64,000 bases of DNA from UMGS1663 sp963558185 (lineage in GTDB: Bacteria; Bacillota; Clostridia; TANB77; CAG-508), in NCBI GenBank assembly GCA_963558185.1, contig CAUWFE010000006.1, forward strand, positions 5,960 through 69,959. Reading direction: 5' to 3'. Each line of letters opens with the position of its first letter. The first letter of the stretch is position 1. The notes beneath the pieces were generated by a model, which had not been told where the DNA came from, did no database searches, and was given only the letters and a program-made list of their open reading frames with translations. This document shows, in pieces, positions 27,161-35,290 of this stretch. The position numbers and the translations under genes were made by a program.

Positions 27161-28331
27161 TGTCTTTTGTTCCTCCTTCCTTTTCTTCTTTATCTATTTT
27201 CTCTATTGCACTTTGTGCAATATCTTCTCCTATCATAATTGCATTTTCTTGTAATATAGCTTTAGCAAGTCCACTTACTAAGTTATCCATATTGTTTCTT
27301 GCTTCTTCCATTTTTTGTTGTTTTTCTGATTTTGCTTCTACTATTTTTTCATTTGCTTTTTGTATTGCTTTGTCTTCTATTTCTTGATTTAATAATTTTA
27401 TTTTTTTATCTAATACATCTGGTGCTGTAGAATATAAATCTTCCATACCTGCTGCTATTGCCTTTTCTATTCCAAATACTTCTGCATCATCACGATTATA
27501 TGCTACATATAGTAAATCAACTAATTCTATTGAAGATAATATTCTTCCATTTACTTCACATGCACTTAAAGTTCTTATAATTGATTGTGCTCTTGTATAC
27601 AATTCTGAAAAGGCTAAATTTTTCATTTCTTCCTTGTCAAAATTATTTGCCCCTAACTCACTTGTATAATATGGAATTATTATATAATATTTTTTATTAA
27701 GCACATTTTTGTTTAAACTCATTTTTTCTGTGTTATATATAACATCTTTTCCATATTCTACTAGGTTTGTTTGTTTTGTTAATTCAAAAAAGGCTCTTTG
27801 CATTTGTTCTTTTGTATATCTTCCTGATTTTTGCATATTTTCATAATTAATTTTTTGTTTTTCATAATTAGCTTCTAATGCTTTTACTTTCTCTCTGTAT
27901 GTTTGAATACTGCTTTCTAAGTTAATTGTTCTTGTTTGAGTATAAATTTGTACTGGATGTGAAAGTGTATTTAAAAATTGTATAAAACCATCTTCTACTG
28001 ATACTTTTTCAGGTGCTGACATCAAGTCATAATTTATTCCTTGACATTCTACTACCATTATGTATTTTTCACCATTCATTTGACAAATCATATTGTCTTC
28101 TACTTTGTCAAATTCCATAAAGTCAAATATATTGTCAATAGAATATTCTTTTGCTACAACTTTTGTTTTGCTTTGTGAATCTTGATTCATATCTGATATT
28201 TTTTGTTCTTTTTTATCGTCTTTCTTCATTTTGCTATATATATATATCATTCCAAAAATTACTACTAAAAACATCATTATTCCAATAATAATAATAAGTA
28301 ATATCGTTAAACTATTAATACTATCTACCAT
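27105..28331 (-). CDS. T4SS-block membrane protein of unknown function
   Basis: 408 residues. One N-terminal helix (about 8-30), then a cytoplasmic domain with VKEYSIDNIFDF-like and MVVECQGINYDLMSAPEKV segments, long helical coiled-coil stretches (residues 130-190 and 290-350), and a basic tail. The VECQGINYDL part recalls the N-terminal domain that precedes VirB4 ATPases (TraC-like), so this could be a detached VirB4 N-terminal domain. That is an inference from position and pattern. GGAGG precedes the ATG. The 3' end overlaps virB4 by 56 nt. Confidence 0.6.
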   Translation of the reverse strand: MVDSINSLTILLIIIIGIMMFLVVIFGMIYIYSKMKKDDKKEQKISDMNQDSQSKTKVVAKEYSIDNIFDFMEFDKVEDNMICQMNGEKYIMVVECQGINYDLMSAPEKVSVEDGFIQFLNTLSHPVQIYTQTRTINLESSIQTYREKVKALEANYEKQKINYENMQKSGRYTKEQMQRAFFELTKQTNLVEYGKDVIYNTEKMSLNKNVLNKKYYIIIPYYTSELGANNFDKEEMKNLAFSELYTRAQSIIRTLSACEVNGRILSSIELVDLLYVAYNRDDAEVFGIEKAIAAGMEDLYSTAPDVLDKKIKLLNQEIEDKAIQKANEKIVEAKSEKQQKMEEARNNMDNLVSGLAKAILQENAIMIGEDIAQSAIEKIDKEEKEGGTKDNVGEEKKTRKRRTTKQAK

Positions 28332-28669
28332 CTTCTTTATCCTCCTTGTACAAATATACTCTTTTCTTTTTCATTTTAAATTTTATTGCTCTCATAATCA
28401 CATCATCTATTTCTTCTCCTGCTGTAGTCTTTGTAAATTCTAAAAATGAAATATTTGGTACTTTAAAGGTTCCAATGGCAAATCCTATAAAAGCAAAAAC
28501 GGCCATTAAAATTATTCCTACAATTCCTAATCCTACAAGAGAAAATATTAAATTAAATACAAATCCTATTAATGCTCCTACTCCTGTATATAATAAGCTT
28601 TTTGTAGTAAATATAAATAATATTCTTCCGCTCTCCCTTTGTATTTCTAGGTAAGTAATATGTTCCCAT
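28321..28669 (-). CDS. PrgI-family T4SS membrane protein, expressed through a +1 shift at CGG
   Basis: About 115 residues after joining. The ATG at 28669 has a perfect AGGAGG and encodes MGTYYLPRNTKGE, the PrgI-family start. Frame 0 then meets CGG (28628-28630) and soon degenerates. The +1 frame continues GRILFIFTTKSLLYTGVGAL, a second helix, and FKVPNISFLEFTKTTAGEEI to the stop at 28321. PrgI proteins sit directly upstream of VirB4 in Gram-positive T4SSs and have two membrane helices, as here. Without the shift only a C-terminal fragment from an internal ATG (28506) is open. It overlaps the next gene by 11 nt. Confidence 0.82.
28627..28630 (-). other. Putative +1 frameshift site (GAG CGG A) in the prgI-type gene
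   Basis: Codon 14 is CGG. The +1 frame reads GGA AGA ATA and encodes the rest of the PrgI domain. Confidence 0.75.
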
Positions 28670-28708
28670 ATGTTCCTCCTTTGTTTACTTATAAAATCTC
28701 TCTTTTAT

Positions 28709-28737
28709 ATTATAACAGAAAAGTCGATAAAATGTAA
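28709..28737 (-). promoter_or_regulatory. Promoter of the prgI-virB4 operon
   Basis: TTACAT (28732-28737) and TATAAT (28709-28714) on the minus strand, 17-bp spacer, about 40 nt upstream of the prgI start. Confidence 0.65.
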
Positions 28738-28750
28738 CAAAAAAACAAAA

Positions 28751-28774
28751 AAAAGTGCAATTTTCTGCACTTTT
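28751..28774 (-). terminator. Terminator after the first pilin gene
   Basis: AAAAGTGCA and TGCACTTTT, 9-bp stem with a 6-nt loop and a T-run leftward. It would keep pilin transcription separate from the operon below. Confidence 0.8.
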
Positions 28775-28816
28775 AATATGTTTGTTATATTTCTGTAATA
28801 CTATTGTAATATTTTA

Positions 28817-29218
28817 TTAAACATTTATACTTGTTGCTAAATTGAATATTACATTTACTATTGTTGAAGCTGCAAAAATTAAGACTGCACCAATTATGTA
28901 TGGTATCATTGTTTTCTTATATTCTGCTTTTTCTTGAGCACTACCAGTCATGTATTTAATACCTAATATTAAAAGAATTACAACTGCTACAACAATACCT
29001 ACTACTTGAATAATACCTACGATTTGTCCACCTAAGCTAGCTACTCCACTATCATTATTAATTTGTTCATTTGCAGCATCTTTTATATTTGTTATAACTC
29101 CAGTTACACCCCCTGATGTTGAAGCACTAGATCCACCTGCAAATGCAATATTGCTAAATGACATAACAAGCATTATTACTAATAATAAAGTAGTTATTAT
29201 TTTCACACTTTTACTCAT
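28817..29218 (-). CDS. VirB2/TrbC-like T4SS pilin
   Basis: 133 residues. A signal peptide ends near AFA-GGSS. Two hydrophobic helices (LGGQIVGIIQVVGIVVAVVILLILG and IPYIIGAVLIFAASTIVNVIF) are joined by the conserved GIKYMTGSAQEKAEYK loop, the TrbC/VirB2 (PF04956) signature. It probably forms the pilus or channel subunit. It has its own promoter, AGGAGG site and terminator, in keeping with a need for more copies than the ATPases. Confidence 0.85.
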   Translation of the reverse strand: MSKSVKIITTLLLVIMLVMSFSNIAFAGGSSASTSGGVTGVITNIKDAANEQINNDSGVASLGGQIVGIIQVVGIVVAVVILLILGIKYMTGSAQEKAEYKKTMIPYIIGAVLIFAASTIVNVIFNLATSINV

Positions 29219-29289
29219 TTTTTTCTCCTCCTTTATTTTTCTTATTTAAAACTCTCTTTTTTGAGAATATTAAAATCTATTTCTAATTA

Positions 29290-29318
29290 ATTATACTATA
29301 CTTTTTTTATTTGTTCAA
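29290..29318 (-). promoter_or_regulatory. Promoter of the first pilin gene
   Basis: TTGAAC (29313-29318) and TATAAT (29290-29295) on the minus strand with a 17-bp spacer. Confidence 0.75.
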
Positions 29319-29336
29319 CATTTTTTGACTTTTTTT

Positions 29337-29807
29337 TTATTTTTCTGCTACTTGTTCTATTACAGTTTGTGATGTTGTGCTTAAATCATCTATTCCTTGT
29401 GTTAATACTAATACCAATTTCCAGATTCCGAATGCTCCAAATAATACTATGCAACCTACTATAAATATCTTTACAGATTCTTTTACATTTGCTTTTTCTT
29501 CTACAGAACCTGTCATAAATTTTATTCCTAAATATGTTGACCATATTACTGCTAATATTATTCCTACTATTAATAATGTATTATAAACTAAATCTGAAGC
29601 TTGTTTTAAGTTCTCTTCATTTATTGGTGAGTTACCTTTGCCATGATTTATAAAGTCATTTGCTCCAGACATAATGTCTTCTGGTGTAGTTGCTACTTTT
29701 ATATTTTCATTTATTTTATATTCTCTTGCATATGCAAAATTTGAATGAATTACACTTATTATTATAGTTATTAAGATAATTATTCCTACTTTTTTTACTA
29801 CATTCAT
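29337..29807 (-). CDS. Second VirB2/TrbC-like pilin paralogue
   Basis: 156 residues. A signal peptide (cleavage near AYA-RE), an acidic linker, then two helices joined by the same loop motif (GIKFMTGSVEEKANVK). It is longer than its neighbour in both the N-terminal linker and the C-terminal tail (IDDLSTTSQTVIEQVAEK). Two tandem, separately promoted pilins suggest a major/minor pair or alternative subunits. Confidence 0.82.
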   Translation of the reverse strand: MNVVKKVGIIILITIIISVIHSNFAYAREYKINENIKVATTPEDIMSGANDFINHGKGNSPINEENLKQASDLVYNTLLIVGIILAVIWSTYLGIKFMTGSVEEKANVKESVKIFIVGCIVLFGAFGIWKLVLVLTQGIDDLSTTSQTVIEQVAEK

Positions 29808-29838
29808 ACTTTATTCCTCCACATTTACTCTTATAACA

Positions 29839-29867
29839 ATTTTAGCATACCTATTTTAACATTTCAA
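29839..29867 (-). promoter_or_regulatory. Promoter of the second pilin gene
   Basis: TTGAAA (29862-29867) and TAAAAT (29839-29844) on the minus strand, 17-bp spacer. Confidence 0.65.
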
Positions 29868-29957
29868 TATGTTGCTGAATAAAAAATGAACTTGTATCTG
29901 TTAATTAATTCGTGGCAAAATTTTTACCTATAAATTTTCTTTAGTATAATATTCAGT

Positions 29958-29989
29958 AAAAAATTCATTGAAAAATCAATGAATTTTTT
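29958..29989 (-). terminator. Terminator of the Spo0E-like gene
   Basis: AAAAATTCATTGA and TCAATGAATTTTT form a stem of about 13 bp with a T-run leftward, just past the stop at 29995. Confidence 0.8.
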
Positions 29990-29994
29990 ATAAT

Positions 29995-30180
29995 CTATTT
30001 AATTAGAAAAGCATCATTTGAATAGCTTTTATTTTGTTCTTTTGAGTATTCATTCCTATAATATTGTGCTATTAATTCGTCCAATTCAACACTTATTTTA
30101 TATGTTACACTATAATCTTCGCCATTTATTATACTATTATTTAGTCTTTCTCTTAATTTACAAATTTCATCTTCTAACAT
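29995..30180 (-). CDS. Spo0E-like aspartyl-phosphate phosphatase
   Basis: 61 residues, two helices, with the family signature SVELDELIAQYY (SxELDxLIxxYY) at about 30-41. Family members dephosphorylate Spo0A~P and delay sporulation. GGAG precedes the ATG. It is a single-gene unit with a promoter (30226-30254) and a terminator on each side. It lies between the T4SS pilins and the peptidase pair, but nothing links it functionally to either. Confidence 0.85.
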   Translation of the reverse strand: MLEDEICKLRERLNNSIINGEDYSVTYKISVELDELIAQYYRNEYSKEQNKSYSNDAFLIK

Positions 30181-30225
30181 ATAACCACTCTCCTTTTTTC
30201 GTGTGTTTTCTTTTGAACTATATTA

Positions 30226-30254
30226 AATATACCATATTTTTACATTTTAGTCAA
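30226..30254 (-). promoter_or_regulatory. Promoter of the Spo0E-like gene
   Basis: TTGACT (30249-30254) and TATATT (30226-30231) on the minus strand with a 17-bp spacer. It abuts the terminator of the upstream operon. Confidence 0.7.
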
Positions 30255-30257
30255 TAA

Positions 30258-30283
30258 AAAAATGCCGATTTATCGGCATTTAA
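30258..30283 (-). terminator. Terminator of the M16 peptidase operon
   Basis: AAATGCCGAT and ATCGGCATTT on the minus strand with a tiny loop, followed by a T-run. Confidence 0.85.
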
Positions 30284-30402
30284 CACGTTTTTTTATCTTT
30301 CTTTTTTGGTGTTTTTTTCCATTTTTCGACACCATTATACATTTATCGATTTTGTTGTATTTATTTCGACAAATTGCAACATTTTTCGTATATAATTTTT
30401 CA

Positions 30403-31674
30403 TTAATTTTTTGGTTTTATAACAGACATTATCATGTTTTTTTCGTTAAATATTTCATTTAATATTTTTTTTGCATATTCAATATTTACACTTTTAAACT
30501 GCTCGATATAGTCAAAAGTTTGTACTCCTTTCATCATATCTGATAAGAACATTCTTGCTATATTTCCTACACTATTATATTCTGATACATAATCACCATA
30601 TACTTTTTTCTTAATTCTTAAAAAATATGCTTCATTCATATCTTTTTTTATTTCCTCTATCTGTTTTACTAATTCTTCTTTCACTAATTCTGGATTTTTT
30701 GATTGTCCTGCTATTAAAACATGTGCATACTGGCTTGAAAATTCATAATCTAAGTCAAAACTTGAAAAGATTAATTGTTTTTCATATAAATTCTTATATA
30801 ATTTTGAACTTTTACCAGCTATCATGTTTAATAAAATTTCAATTGCTATGTGTTTTTTTACTTGCTCTTCTGATTTATTCTCATCTTTAAATCCTATCAT
30901 GAAAATTGGCTGACTTACTTCCATTTTCGCTTCTTTATATTTTTTATTTATTCCTTTTTCTTCTTTTGGATATATTCTTGTAATATTAGCTTGTGATGCT
31001 TTATCTACTAAATGACTTTTTATTTCTTCTAATATTTGTGTTACTTCAAAATCTCCACATACTACTAAAACCATATTTGATGGGTGGTAAAATGTATTAT
31101 AGCAATCATATAGTACTTTTTTATCTATTTTACTAATAGATTCTTGTGTTCCTGCAATATCTATTTTTATTGGATTTTTGTGATATAAGCAGTCCATTGC
31201 ATTCATGTATAGTTTCCATGATGGCTCATCATCATACATTTTAATTTCTTGCCCTATTATTCCTCTTTCTTTTTCTATATTTTCTTCTGTAAAATATGGG
31301 TGTTGAACATAATCCATAAGTTCTGTTAATGCTTCATGAAAGTTATTTGTACATTCAAAAAGATATGCTGTATGGTCATTTGTTGTATATGCATTTGCAT
31401 CTACTCCTAATGCCATTAAGACATCTAAACTATTTTTTCCATTTTCTTGTTCAAACATTTTATGTTCTAAATAATGTGCTACTCCATCTGGTACTTGTAT
31501 TTCTTCTCCTGTGGTTGGTACTATAAAATGATTATCAATTGAGCCAAATTTTGTGCCATATATCATGTATTTTTTATTTGTAGTATTTTTTGGAATTATT
31601 ATTATTGTTAATCCATTTTGTAATTTTTCTATATATGCTTGTTCTTTTATTAAACTACTTTCTATTTTTTTCAT
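30403..31674 (-). CDS. M16-family zinc peptidase, catalytic subunit (YmfH-like)
   Basis: 423 residues. The inverted zinc motif H67-Y-L-E70-H71 is present with a downstream NIEKERGIIGQEI segment that supplies the third ligand. It has two M16 halves. It follows an M16 gene without the motif, the usual active/inactive pairing of the YmfF/YmfH group in Firmicutes. The substrate is unknown; some annotations link this pair to EF-P modification, which I cannot test here. The start follows AGGAGG and lies 9 nt past the partner's stop. Confidence 0.88.
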   Translation of the reverse strand: MKKIESSLIKEQAYIEKLQNGLTIIIIPKNTTNKKYMIYGTKFGSIDNHFIVPTTGEEIQVPDGVAHYLEHKMFEQENGKNSLDVLMALGVDANAYTTNDHTAYLFECTNNFHEALTELMDYVQHPYFTEENIEKERGIIGQEIKMYDDEPSWKLYMNAMDCLYHKNPIKIDIAGTQESISKIDKKVLYDCYNTFYHPSNMVLVVCGDFEVTQILEEIKSHLVDKASQANITRIYPKEEKGINKKYKEAKMEVSQPIFMIGFKDENKSEEQVKKHIAIEILLNMIAGKSSKLYKNLYEKQLIFSSFDLDYEFSSQYAHVLIAGQSKNPELVKEELVKQIEEIKKDMNEAYFLRIKKKVYGDYVSEYNSVGNIARMFLSDMMKGVQTFDYIEQFKSVNIEYAKKILNEIFNEKNMIMSVIKPKN

Positions 31675-31683
31675 TGTTTCCTC

Positions 31684-32952
31684 CTAATCTCTTAAGAAAT
31701 ATATTGTATTTACATTAATTGTATTTGCAACTTTTTCTATTTCTTCTTTTGTTACAGCTTTTATTTTGTTTTTATATTCTTCTATTTCCATATTTGTTCC
31801 TGCTATTTCTTGTCCAAAATAATAGCTTATTTCTGAATCTTGCTCTTCATTTATTCCATCTATTGTAGATAATATTAAATTTTTAGCATTTTGTATATCT
31901 TCCTTAGTAAAGTTTCCTTCTTTCATGTCTTTTAATTGTTTTTGTATAATTTCCAATGCTTTTTTGTAGTTTTGTATTTCTATACCTGCTCTTATGAAAA
32001 TATTTTCTTTCATTTTTACATAATTAGAGCTAACTGTATATGCTAAACTTGCTTTTTCTCTTACATTTTGAAACATTTTAGAGTTTGCTCCTCCTCCTAA
32101 TATGGCATTATATACCATTGTTACATAATTATAGTCTTTTATTTCTTCTTTTTTTGTTGCTGTTAGTCCTAATATAAGTTTACCTTGCGTTACATCTTTG
32201 TGTTCTACTATTTCTTTTGGTTCTTTTACTTCTTTTAAGTTTTCTTCTTGTAATATTTCTATTTTTCTTTCTGGTAGTTCTTGTATTAGTTCATTATTTT
32301 TTATATTTTCTATTATTTCATTTTCTATGTTTCCTGAAATAAAAATATCTATTTTGCAATTTTGTATTAAGTTTTTATATTGCTTATATAAACTTTGTGG
32401 TGTCATGTTTTCTAAATCTTCTACATATCCATATCTATATAGACTATATGATTTATTTTCGTACATATTTTCTATACATTTATCTAATGCATATGCTGCT
32501 TTATTATCTATTTTTCCTTCTATTATTTGTTTTATTTTTTCTTTTTCTGTTTCTACATATTCAGGTTTAAATTGGTCATTTTCTACATATGGATTACATA
32601 CTATTTCTAATAATGTTTCTATTCCTTTTTGCAATAATTTTTCTTTTTCTGGTAGATATTCATCTTGTATTATTTCTAAATAAAATTTTAATACTTGATT
32701 ATCTCCTGTTTTTTCTATTCCGCTATCAAATGCAGCTCCATACATTTCTTCTAAGTTTTCATTTATTTTTTCTTGCGATGGCATCGTTTTACTTCCTCTT
32801 TTAAGTAATGTTCCTATTACTGCATTTTCTGTTACATGTTTTCTTGTAAGAGGTGTTGTTAAAAATATTGCTAATAAATTTGTTTTAAATTTGTTTGTTT
32901 GTATTTCATGTAATTGTATCCCGTTTTTTATCATTACTTTTTTGTTGCTCAT
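31684..32952 (-). CDS. M16-family peptidase, non-catalytic subunit (YmfF-like)
   Basis: 422 residues with M16 fold features (AVIGTLLKRGSKTMPSQEKI, then NENLEEMYGAAFDSGIEKTG, and ILGGGANSKMFQNVREKASLAYTV). No HxxEH motif appears where the catalytic partner has it. Such subunits form the heterodimer and bind substrate. It is the first gene of the two-gene operon, and GGAG lies upstream of the ATG. Confidence 0.85.
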   Translation of the reverse strand: MSNKKVMIKNGIQLHEIQTNKFKTNLLAIFLTTPLTRKHVTENAVIGTLLKRGSKTMPSQEKINENLEEMYGAAFDSGIEKTGDNQVLKFYLEIIQDEYLPEKEKLLQKGIETLLEIVCNPYVENDQFKPEYVETEKEKIKQIIEGKIDNKAAYALDKCIENMYENKSYSLYRYGYVEDLENMTPQSLYKQYKNLIQNCKIDIFISGNIENEIIENIKNNELIQELPERKIEILQEENLKEVKEPKEIVEHKDVTQGKLILGLTATKKEEIKDYNYVTMVYNAILGGGANSKMFQNVREKASLAYTVSSNYVKMKENIFIRAGIEIQNYKKALEIIQKQLKDMKEGNFTKEDIQNAKNLILSTIDGINEEQDSEISYYFGQEIAGTNMEIEEYKNKIKAVTKEEIEKVANTINVNTIYFLRD

Positions 32953-33079
32953 AGTTTCTCCTTCTTCCTTTATAATTTATTTATTATTATAATATAATTT
33001 TTAAAATTTATACAGTTTTTTGCATAAAAAAAGGCAATGCCCAGTAATTTTTATTTACTTACATTTGCCTATTTTTATT

Positions 33080-33520
33080 TTATGCTAATAATTTTTTTAC
33101 TACTTCATTTATGGTTTTTCCATCTGCTCTTGCACCAATTTGCTCTTTTGCTGCTTTCATTACTTTTCCCATGTCTTTTATAGATGTGGCTTCAACTTGT
33201 GCAATTATTTTTTTAATATTTTCTTCTAATTCTTCTTGTGTTAATTGTTTTGGTAAGTATTCTTGTAAAACTTCTATTTCTTCATTTATTTGTGATATTA
33301 AATCTTCTCTTCCACTTTTTTCATAGTCTGCTAATGAATCTTTACGTTTTTTTGATTCTTTAGCTATAATTTCTATTATTTGCTCATCATTTAATTCTAT
33401 TTGTTTATCTTTTTCTATTTGCAATATTGCTGCTCTTACCATTTGAATTACATTTTTTCTTATAACATTTTTATCTTTCATTGAATTTTTTAAATCTTCT
33501 AATAATTTTTCTTTTAACAT
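33080..33520 (-). CDS. yqeY: GatB/YqeY domain protein
   Basis: 146 residues from the ATG at 33520, which follows AGGAGG; a longer ORF from 33568 begins inside the upstream terminator. It has the typical YqeY pattern: LKEKLLEDLKNSMKDKN, QMVRAAILQIEKDK, ADYEKSGREDLI, QEYLPKQLT, and a GKVMKAAKEQIGARADG end. The domain resembles the tRNA-binding tail of GatB, and its exact role is unknown. The gene sits downstream of rpsU, a very common arrangement in Firmicutes. Confidence 0.92.
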   Translation of the reverse strand: MLKEKLLEDLKNSMKDKNVIRKNVIQMVRAAILQIEKDKQIELNDEQIIEIIAKESKKRKDSLADYEKSGREDLISQINEEIEVLQEYLPKQLTQEELEENIKKIIAQVEATSIKDMGKVMKAAKEQIGARADGKTINEVVKKLLA

Positions 33521-33567
33521 ATAGAAACCTCCTATTTTAATATATTTTTCACTATCCATTATATGCA

Positions 33568-33600
33568 AAAAACGCTTTCCTTATATGGAAAACGCCTTTT
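33568..33600 (-). terminator. Terminator or attenuator between rpsU and yqeY
   Basis: CGTTTTCC and GGAAAGCG pair (one G-T) across a 6-nt loop, followed by TTTTTT leftward. Confidence 0.75.
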
Positions 33601-33609
33601 TATTATGTA

Positions 33610-33780
33610 CTAAAATTTTCTTTTTCTTGCTGCCTCTGATTTTTTCTTTCTCTTTACACTTGGTTTTTCATAATGCTCTCTTTTACGTACTTCTTGAAGT
33701 ACTCCATTTCTTGCACATTGTCTTTTAAACCTTTTTAAGGCATCTTCTATATTACCATTATTAACTTTAATTTCTGACAC
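33610..33780 (-). CDS. rpsU: Ribosomal protein bS21
   Basis: 56 residues starting at GTG 33778-33780 after GGAGGGG. The sequence reads SEIKVNNGNIEDALKRFKRQ, then CARNGVLQEVRKREHYEKPS, then a lysine/arginine-rich tail, the standard bS21 pattern. It binds the 30S subunit and assists initiation. A strong promoter and a structured leader (hairpin TGGAG...CTCCA) lie upstream. Confidence 0.95.
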   Translation of the reverse strand: MSEIKVNNGNIEDALKRFKRQCARNGVLQEVRKREHYEKPSVKRKKKSEAARKRKF

Positions 33781-33861
33781 TAATATTCCCCTCCTTCCAG
33801 TAATTACACTTTATACGTGTGGGATATTGGAGTTTTTCTTTCTCTCCACCATATGTTTAGT

Positions 33862-33891
33862 ATTATACCTTAAATTGTTATTTCTTGTCAA
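33862..33891 (-). promoter_or_regulatory. Strong promoter of rpsU
   Basis: Consensus TTGACA (33886-33891) and TATAAT (33862-33867) on the minus strand, 18-bp spacer. Confidence 0.85.
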
Positions 33892-33956
33892 TAATTATTT
33901 GATATTTTTTATTTTTTGCACACTTTTGCATATTTAATTGTCTTTTTTTACTATTT

Positions 33957-35075
33957 TTAATGTATTATTTTTAATTCATAATTCATATTTCCTAAGCCTA
34001 TCTTTTCACCATGTTCTAGCATTACTCTCCAATTTGTTTCAGGATGACTAATGTTAAAATAGTCTTTTTCTTTGTTATGTATTTCTTGTTTATTTCCTAT
34101 TGAACTATTTTGGAATGCTTCTTGTTTGTTTACCAAGTCTGCACTTGCCATGTCGATTGCTACTGGGTCAAATGATGCTAACATTCCTATATTTGGCACT
34201 ATTGGTGCATCATTTTCACTGTGGCAATCACAATTTGGAGATACATCTGTAATTATATTTATATGGAATTGTGGTCTATCTTTTACAACTGCTAATGTAT
34301 ATTCTGCCATTTTTTTATTTAAAATATCAAAACTTTCATCTTTAGCAGGTTTTATTGCATCAAAGTTGCACACTCCTATACATCTTCCGCAACCTACACA
34401 TTTATTATGGTCTATTTGTATTTTTCCTGATTCATTATATGAAATAGCTCCATGTGCACATTGTGAAAAGCATCTTTTACATCCTACACATTTTTGTAAA
34501 TCTGGATATGGCTTTCCTGCACTATGCATTTCCATTTTTCCTGCTCTTGAGCCACAGCCCATTCCTATATTTTTAATTGCTCCTCCAAAACCTGTCATTT
34601 CATGCCCTTTAAAATGTGATAATGACACTATTATGTCTGCATCCATGATTGCTCTACCTATTTTTGCATTTTTTACATATTCTCCATTTACTGGTACTTC
34701 TACATCATCTGTTCCTTTTAAGCCATCTGCAATAATTACTTGACATCCTGTAGAAAATGGTGAAAATCCGTTTTCATAAGCTGATTCTATATGTTCTAAT
34801 GCATTTTTTCTTCTTCCCACATATAAGGTGTTACAGTCTGTTAAAAATGGCTTACCATCTAATTCTTTTACATAATCCGCTACTACTTTTGCATAGTTTG
34901 GTCTTAAAAAAGCTAAGTTCCCTGGTTCTCCAAAATGAAGCTTTATTGCAGTAAATCTGTTATGAAAATCTATATTTTCAAATCCTGCTGATTTCATTAA
35001 TATATGTAGTTTTTGTAATAAATTTTTGCCTGGATAGGCTCTAAAATCTGTAAAATATACTTTTGATTTTTCCAT
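33957..35075 (-). CDS. DUF362 protein with two 4Fe-4S ferredoxin clusters
   Basis: 372 residues. The N-terminal DUF362 domain (VYFTDFRAYPGKNLLQKL, FTAIKLHFGEPGN, LSHFKGHEMTGFGGAIKNIG) contains a ferredoxin insert near 195-250 with two CxxCxxCxxxC sets (CVGCKRCFSQC and CVGCGRCIGVC). The family is widespread in anaerobes and presumed to be redox-active, but its substrate is not established. Monocistronic in this window, with 200 bp of plain AT-rich sequence upstream. Confidence 0.88.
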   Translation of the reverse strand: MEKSKVYFTDFRAYPGKNLLQKLHILMKSAGFENIDFHNRFTAIKLHFGEPGNLAFLRPNYAKVVADYVKELDGKPFLTDCNTLYVGRRKNALEHIESAYENGFSPFSTGCQVIIADGLKGTDDVEVPVNGEYVKNAKIGRAIMDADIIVSLSHFKGHEMTGFGGAIKNIGMGCGSRAGKMEMHSAGKPYPDLQKCVGCKRCFSQCAHGAISYNESGKIQIDHNKCVGCGRCIGVCNFDAIKPAKDESFDILNKKMAEYTLAVVKDRPQFHINIITDVSPNCDCHSENDAPIVPNIGMLASFDPVAIDMASADLVNKQEAFQNSSIGNKQEIHNKEKDYFNISHPETNWRVMLEHGEKIGLGNMNYELKIIH

Positions 35076-35290
35076 AAAAAACCTCTCTTTTCTTTTTTGA
35101 TTATCTTATTACAAAATGAGGTAAATTGCAATATTGTGCATACATATAATACAAGAATTATTTTAAATTGAAATATCCTAAAAATAATTTTACCTTATAG
35201 TTACCTTTCCATTACTTTGATATTTTGAAATATTATTTTTTATATAACAAATTATTTATTAGTATTTCATAATGCATTTTAGTTTTCTTA

